A DNA stretch of 15,424 nt from Chloroflexota bacterium (lineage in GTDB: Bacteria > Chloroflexota > Dehalococcoidia > UBA2979), in the NCBI GenBank assembly GCA_002701625.1, contig NZWK01000052.1, forward strand, positions 1 through 15,424, given 5' to 3'. This document shows positions 13,986-15,424 of this stretch, one piece after another. Numbering within the stretch: the first letter of the stretch is position 1; every line of letters starts with the position of its first letter. The position numbers were made by a program, and so were the translations under genes. Below the pieces are notes generated by a model. It was not told the origin of the DNA. It was given only the letters and a program-made list of their open reading frames with translations, and made no database searches.

Positions 13986-15424
13986 GTGGCTACGGATTTA
14001 GCTTGGTTGTGGTCACTGCTTCAGCGTGAGGGACAAGCTGGGGCGACTAATTTACTCTCTGGTGGGATAGATGCTGCGATGCGCGCTGCAATACGCGGTG
14101 AGCCTCGGGACTCTGTTGTGAGAAAAATCTACCGACACCTTCCAGCTTCGGGATATGCTGCGCTTGGGTTAGATGATAGAAAACTATGGTTACAGAGAGC
14201 TCTAGCTACGATTGAAATTGCACGTTCAGCTGGAAATACAAAATCCGATGTTTCGGCTACATCGGACAAGCAACGCAAAGCAGCAAACCCAAAGGAAAAA
14301 AAAGTGTCAGGCGCAAGGGTGCGGAAAAGCCAAATTGCTCCCGGCGAGCTCGGACTCGATGCCTCTCTTAGCGATGCAGCCTCGGGGCTCTCGCAGGCCG
14401 ATCTGAAAAAATTGAGCGTAACTAAAAACATCACAACAATTCGTGATGCTCTGTTTTATTTTCCACGAACTCACAATGATTATTCATCAATTGTTCGAAA
14501 GGCCACCGATTTGGTTCCTGATGAAACTCAAACCTTTAGAGGTGTGGTAAGAAGAACATATGTCAGAAAGACTAAAAGAGGCCTATTTTTTGCGGAAGCT
14601 GTACTGAACGATTTAGAAGGCAGACCTGTCAAGGCAATATGGTTCAATTTATTTCGAACACAGGGGCAAATAGCGCAGAGACTCCCTGTTGGGAGTGACA
14701 TAGCTTTAGCGGGTAAGGTGAGATTAAAGTCCAGATCTCTTGAATTTCAGGCCCCAGAAATCGAACGCTTGGATTCAGATGCTGATCAAGGCAAAGTAGC
14801 GGGGCGGCATGCTCCTGTTTATAGTCTGACAGAAGGGATTTCTCAGCAAAAGCTGAGATCTGCTCTTTCGCGTGTACTCGATAAATTTGCCAATCGTATT
14901 GAAGATCCGCTTCCTCAGGAAATTAGAGAACGACGGCAATTAGTTCCACTCAAGCGAGCTGTAACTGATTGGCACTATCCCGCATCAGACGAAGCTCGAA
15001 ATCAAGCGCAGCGACGTATCAGCTTTGATCAATTATTAATCAATCAGCTGCAGGCTATTGGACGGCGTCAAAATTGGATTCAGGGTCAGGCACTCGAATT
15101 AAGAGAGGATTCAGCGACCAAGAAATTTATTGATTCACTACCGTTCCCACTAACTGATGCACAAGTACGATCTTTAGCAGAAATTAGAGCAGACTTAACT
15201 AAGTCAGCACCGATGGCGCGGCTTTTAGAAGGCGATGTTGGGTCTGGTAAGACAGTTGTCGCTCTCGCTGCAATGCTTTCAGCCATAGAGTCTGGAACGC
15301 AGGCAGTATTGATGGCACCGACCGAGGTTTTGGCAGAACAACACTATCGTACCATTTTAAAATTACTCACCGATAAAGAGGATGGGTCCGAACTGCTTCA
15401 AGGTATGGTTGATACGCCCGGATT
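13986..15424 (+). CDS. recG: ATP-dependent DNA helicase RecG, N-terminal part
   Basis: The frame is open from a GTG at 13986 to the right edge, giving 479 residues of a protein that is usually about 700-850. AAGGG (13973-13977), overlapping the fakB stop, stands eight bases before the start. An N-terminal extension of about 120 residues, lysine- and serine-rich near 85-115, precedes the wedge/OB domain (about 125-270: DALFYFPRTHNDYSS, then FRGVVRRTYVRKTKRG). The helicase core begins with the Q-motif region FPLTDAQ, Walker A GDVGSGKT (416-423) and motif Ia APTEVLAEQHY (444-454). The wedge start reads GLSQADLKKL where many RecG proteins have a GVG helix-hairpin-like motif. RecG drives fork regression and branch migration. 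The remaining motifs lie outside the window. Confidence 0.93.
   Translation, partial: MATDLAWLWSLLQREGQAGATNLLSGGIDAAMRAAIRGEPRDSVVRKIYRHLPASGYAALGLDDRKLWLQRALATIEIARSAGNTKSDVSATSDKQRKAANPKEKKVSGARVRKSQIAPGELGLDASLSDAASGLSQADLKKLSVTKNITTIRDALFYFPRTHNDYSSIVRKATDLVPDETQTFRGVVRRTYVRKTKRGLFFAEAVLNDLEGRPVKAIWFNLFRTQGQIAQRLPVGSDIALAGKVRLKSRSLEFQAPEIERLDSDADQGKVAGRHAPVYSLTEGISQQKLRSALSRVLDKFANRIEDPLPQEIRERRQLVPLKRAVTDWHYPASDEARNQAQRRISFDQLLINQLQAIGRRQNWIQGQALELREDSATKKFIDSLPFPLTDAQVRSLAEIRADLTKSAPMARLLEGDVGSGKTVVALAAMLSAIESGTQAVLMAPTEVLAEQHYRTILKLLTDKEDGSELLQGMVDTPG

Noticed and set aside
1..15424. CRISPR array, toxin-antitoxin or phage-defence system
   Set aside because: No regularly spaced repeats, no small paired toxin/antitoxin genes and no defence-family motif were found; the genes are metabolic, transport and housekeeping types.

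Overview
The window looks like ordinary chromosomal DNA from a free-living bacterium of moderate GC content, most likely a marine Chloroflexota of the SAR202/Dehalococcoidia type. That assignment is an inference. It rests on the L28 - DAK2/FakA - DegV/FakB - RecG cluster, a zinc-ribbon form of L28, a lipoprotein-type ferric-binding protein, an MsnO8-type flavin monooxygenase and a mesaconyl-CoA-hydratase-like gene. There is no 16S gene and no phylogeny to settle it. I see no prophage, transposon, CRISPR array or plasmid feature.

Left part (1-2208): the 5' portion of a mesaconyl-CoA hydratase-like double-hotdog enzyme (minus strand, running off the left edge) is divergent from an MCT-type major-facilitator carrier. 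A small unrecognised protein meets the carrier tail to tail.

Iron block (2346-9229): a fused 12-TM ferric-iron permease (FbpB type) and its ATPase (FbpC type), translationally coupled, run on the plus strand. They converge on the lipoprotein ferric-binding protein (FbpA type) on the minus strand. Behind fbpA, on the same strand, lie a DtxR/MntR-family metal-responsive repressor, a luciferase-like flavin monooxygenase and an EntS-like MFS exporter, forming a likely run exporter -> monooxygenase -> dtxR -> fbpA. In front of fbpA a perfect 16-bp palindrome, ATTAGTAcaTACTAAT, sits between a consensus TTGACA -35 box and the start codon. This is a very good candidate operator for the neighbouring DtxR-like protein and the main regulatory observation in the window.

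Middle (9297-11122): a tRNA-Gly(CCC) gene with an encoded CCA end is preceded by a perfect 14-bp palindrome. It is followed on the plus strand by an NTF2/SnoaL-like protein, a succinyl-CoA synthetase alpha-subunit homologue without a beta subunit beside it, and a small ferredoxin-like protein with ligands for one [4Fe-4S] cluster.

Right part (11135-15424): rpmB (L28) on the minus strand is divergent from fakA - fakB - recG on the plus strand. recG is cut by the right edge. FakA/FakB would phosphorylate exogenous or recycled fatty acids, and RecG acts on stalled forks and recombination intermediates. Their linkage to L28 parallels the rpmB-yloV-...-recG order of Gram-positive bacteria.

No gene-free stretch exceeds 300 bases. 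The longest gaps (2209-2378, 6013-6166, 9372-9511, 11384-11480) hold the promoter and operator candidates listed below.
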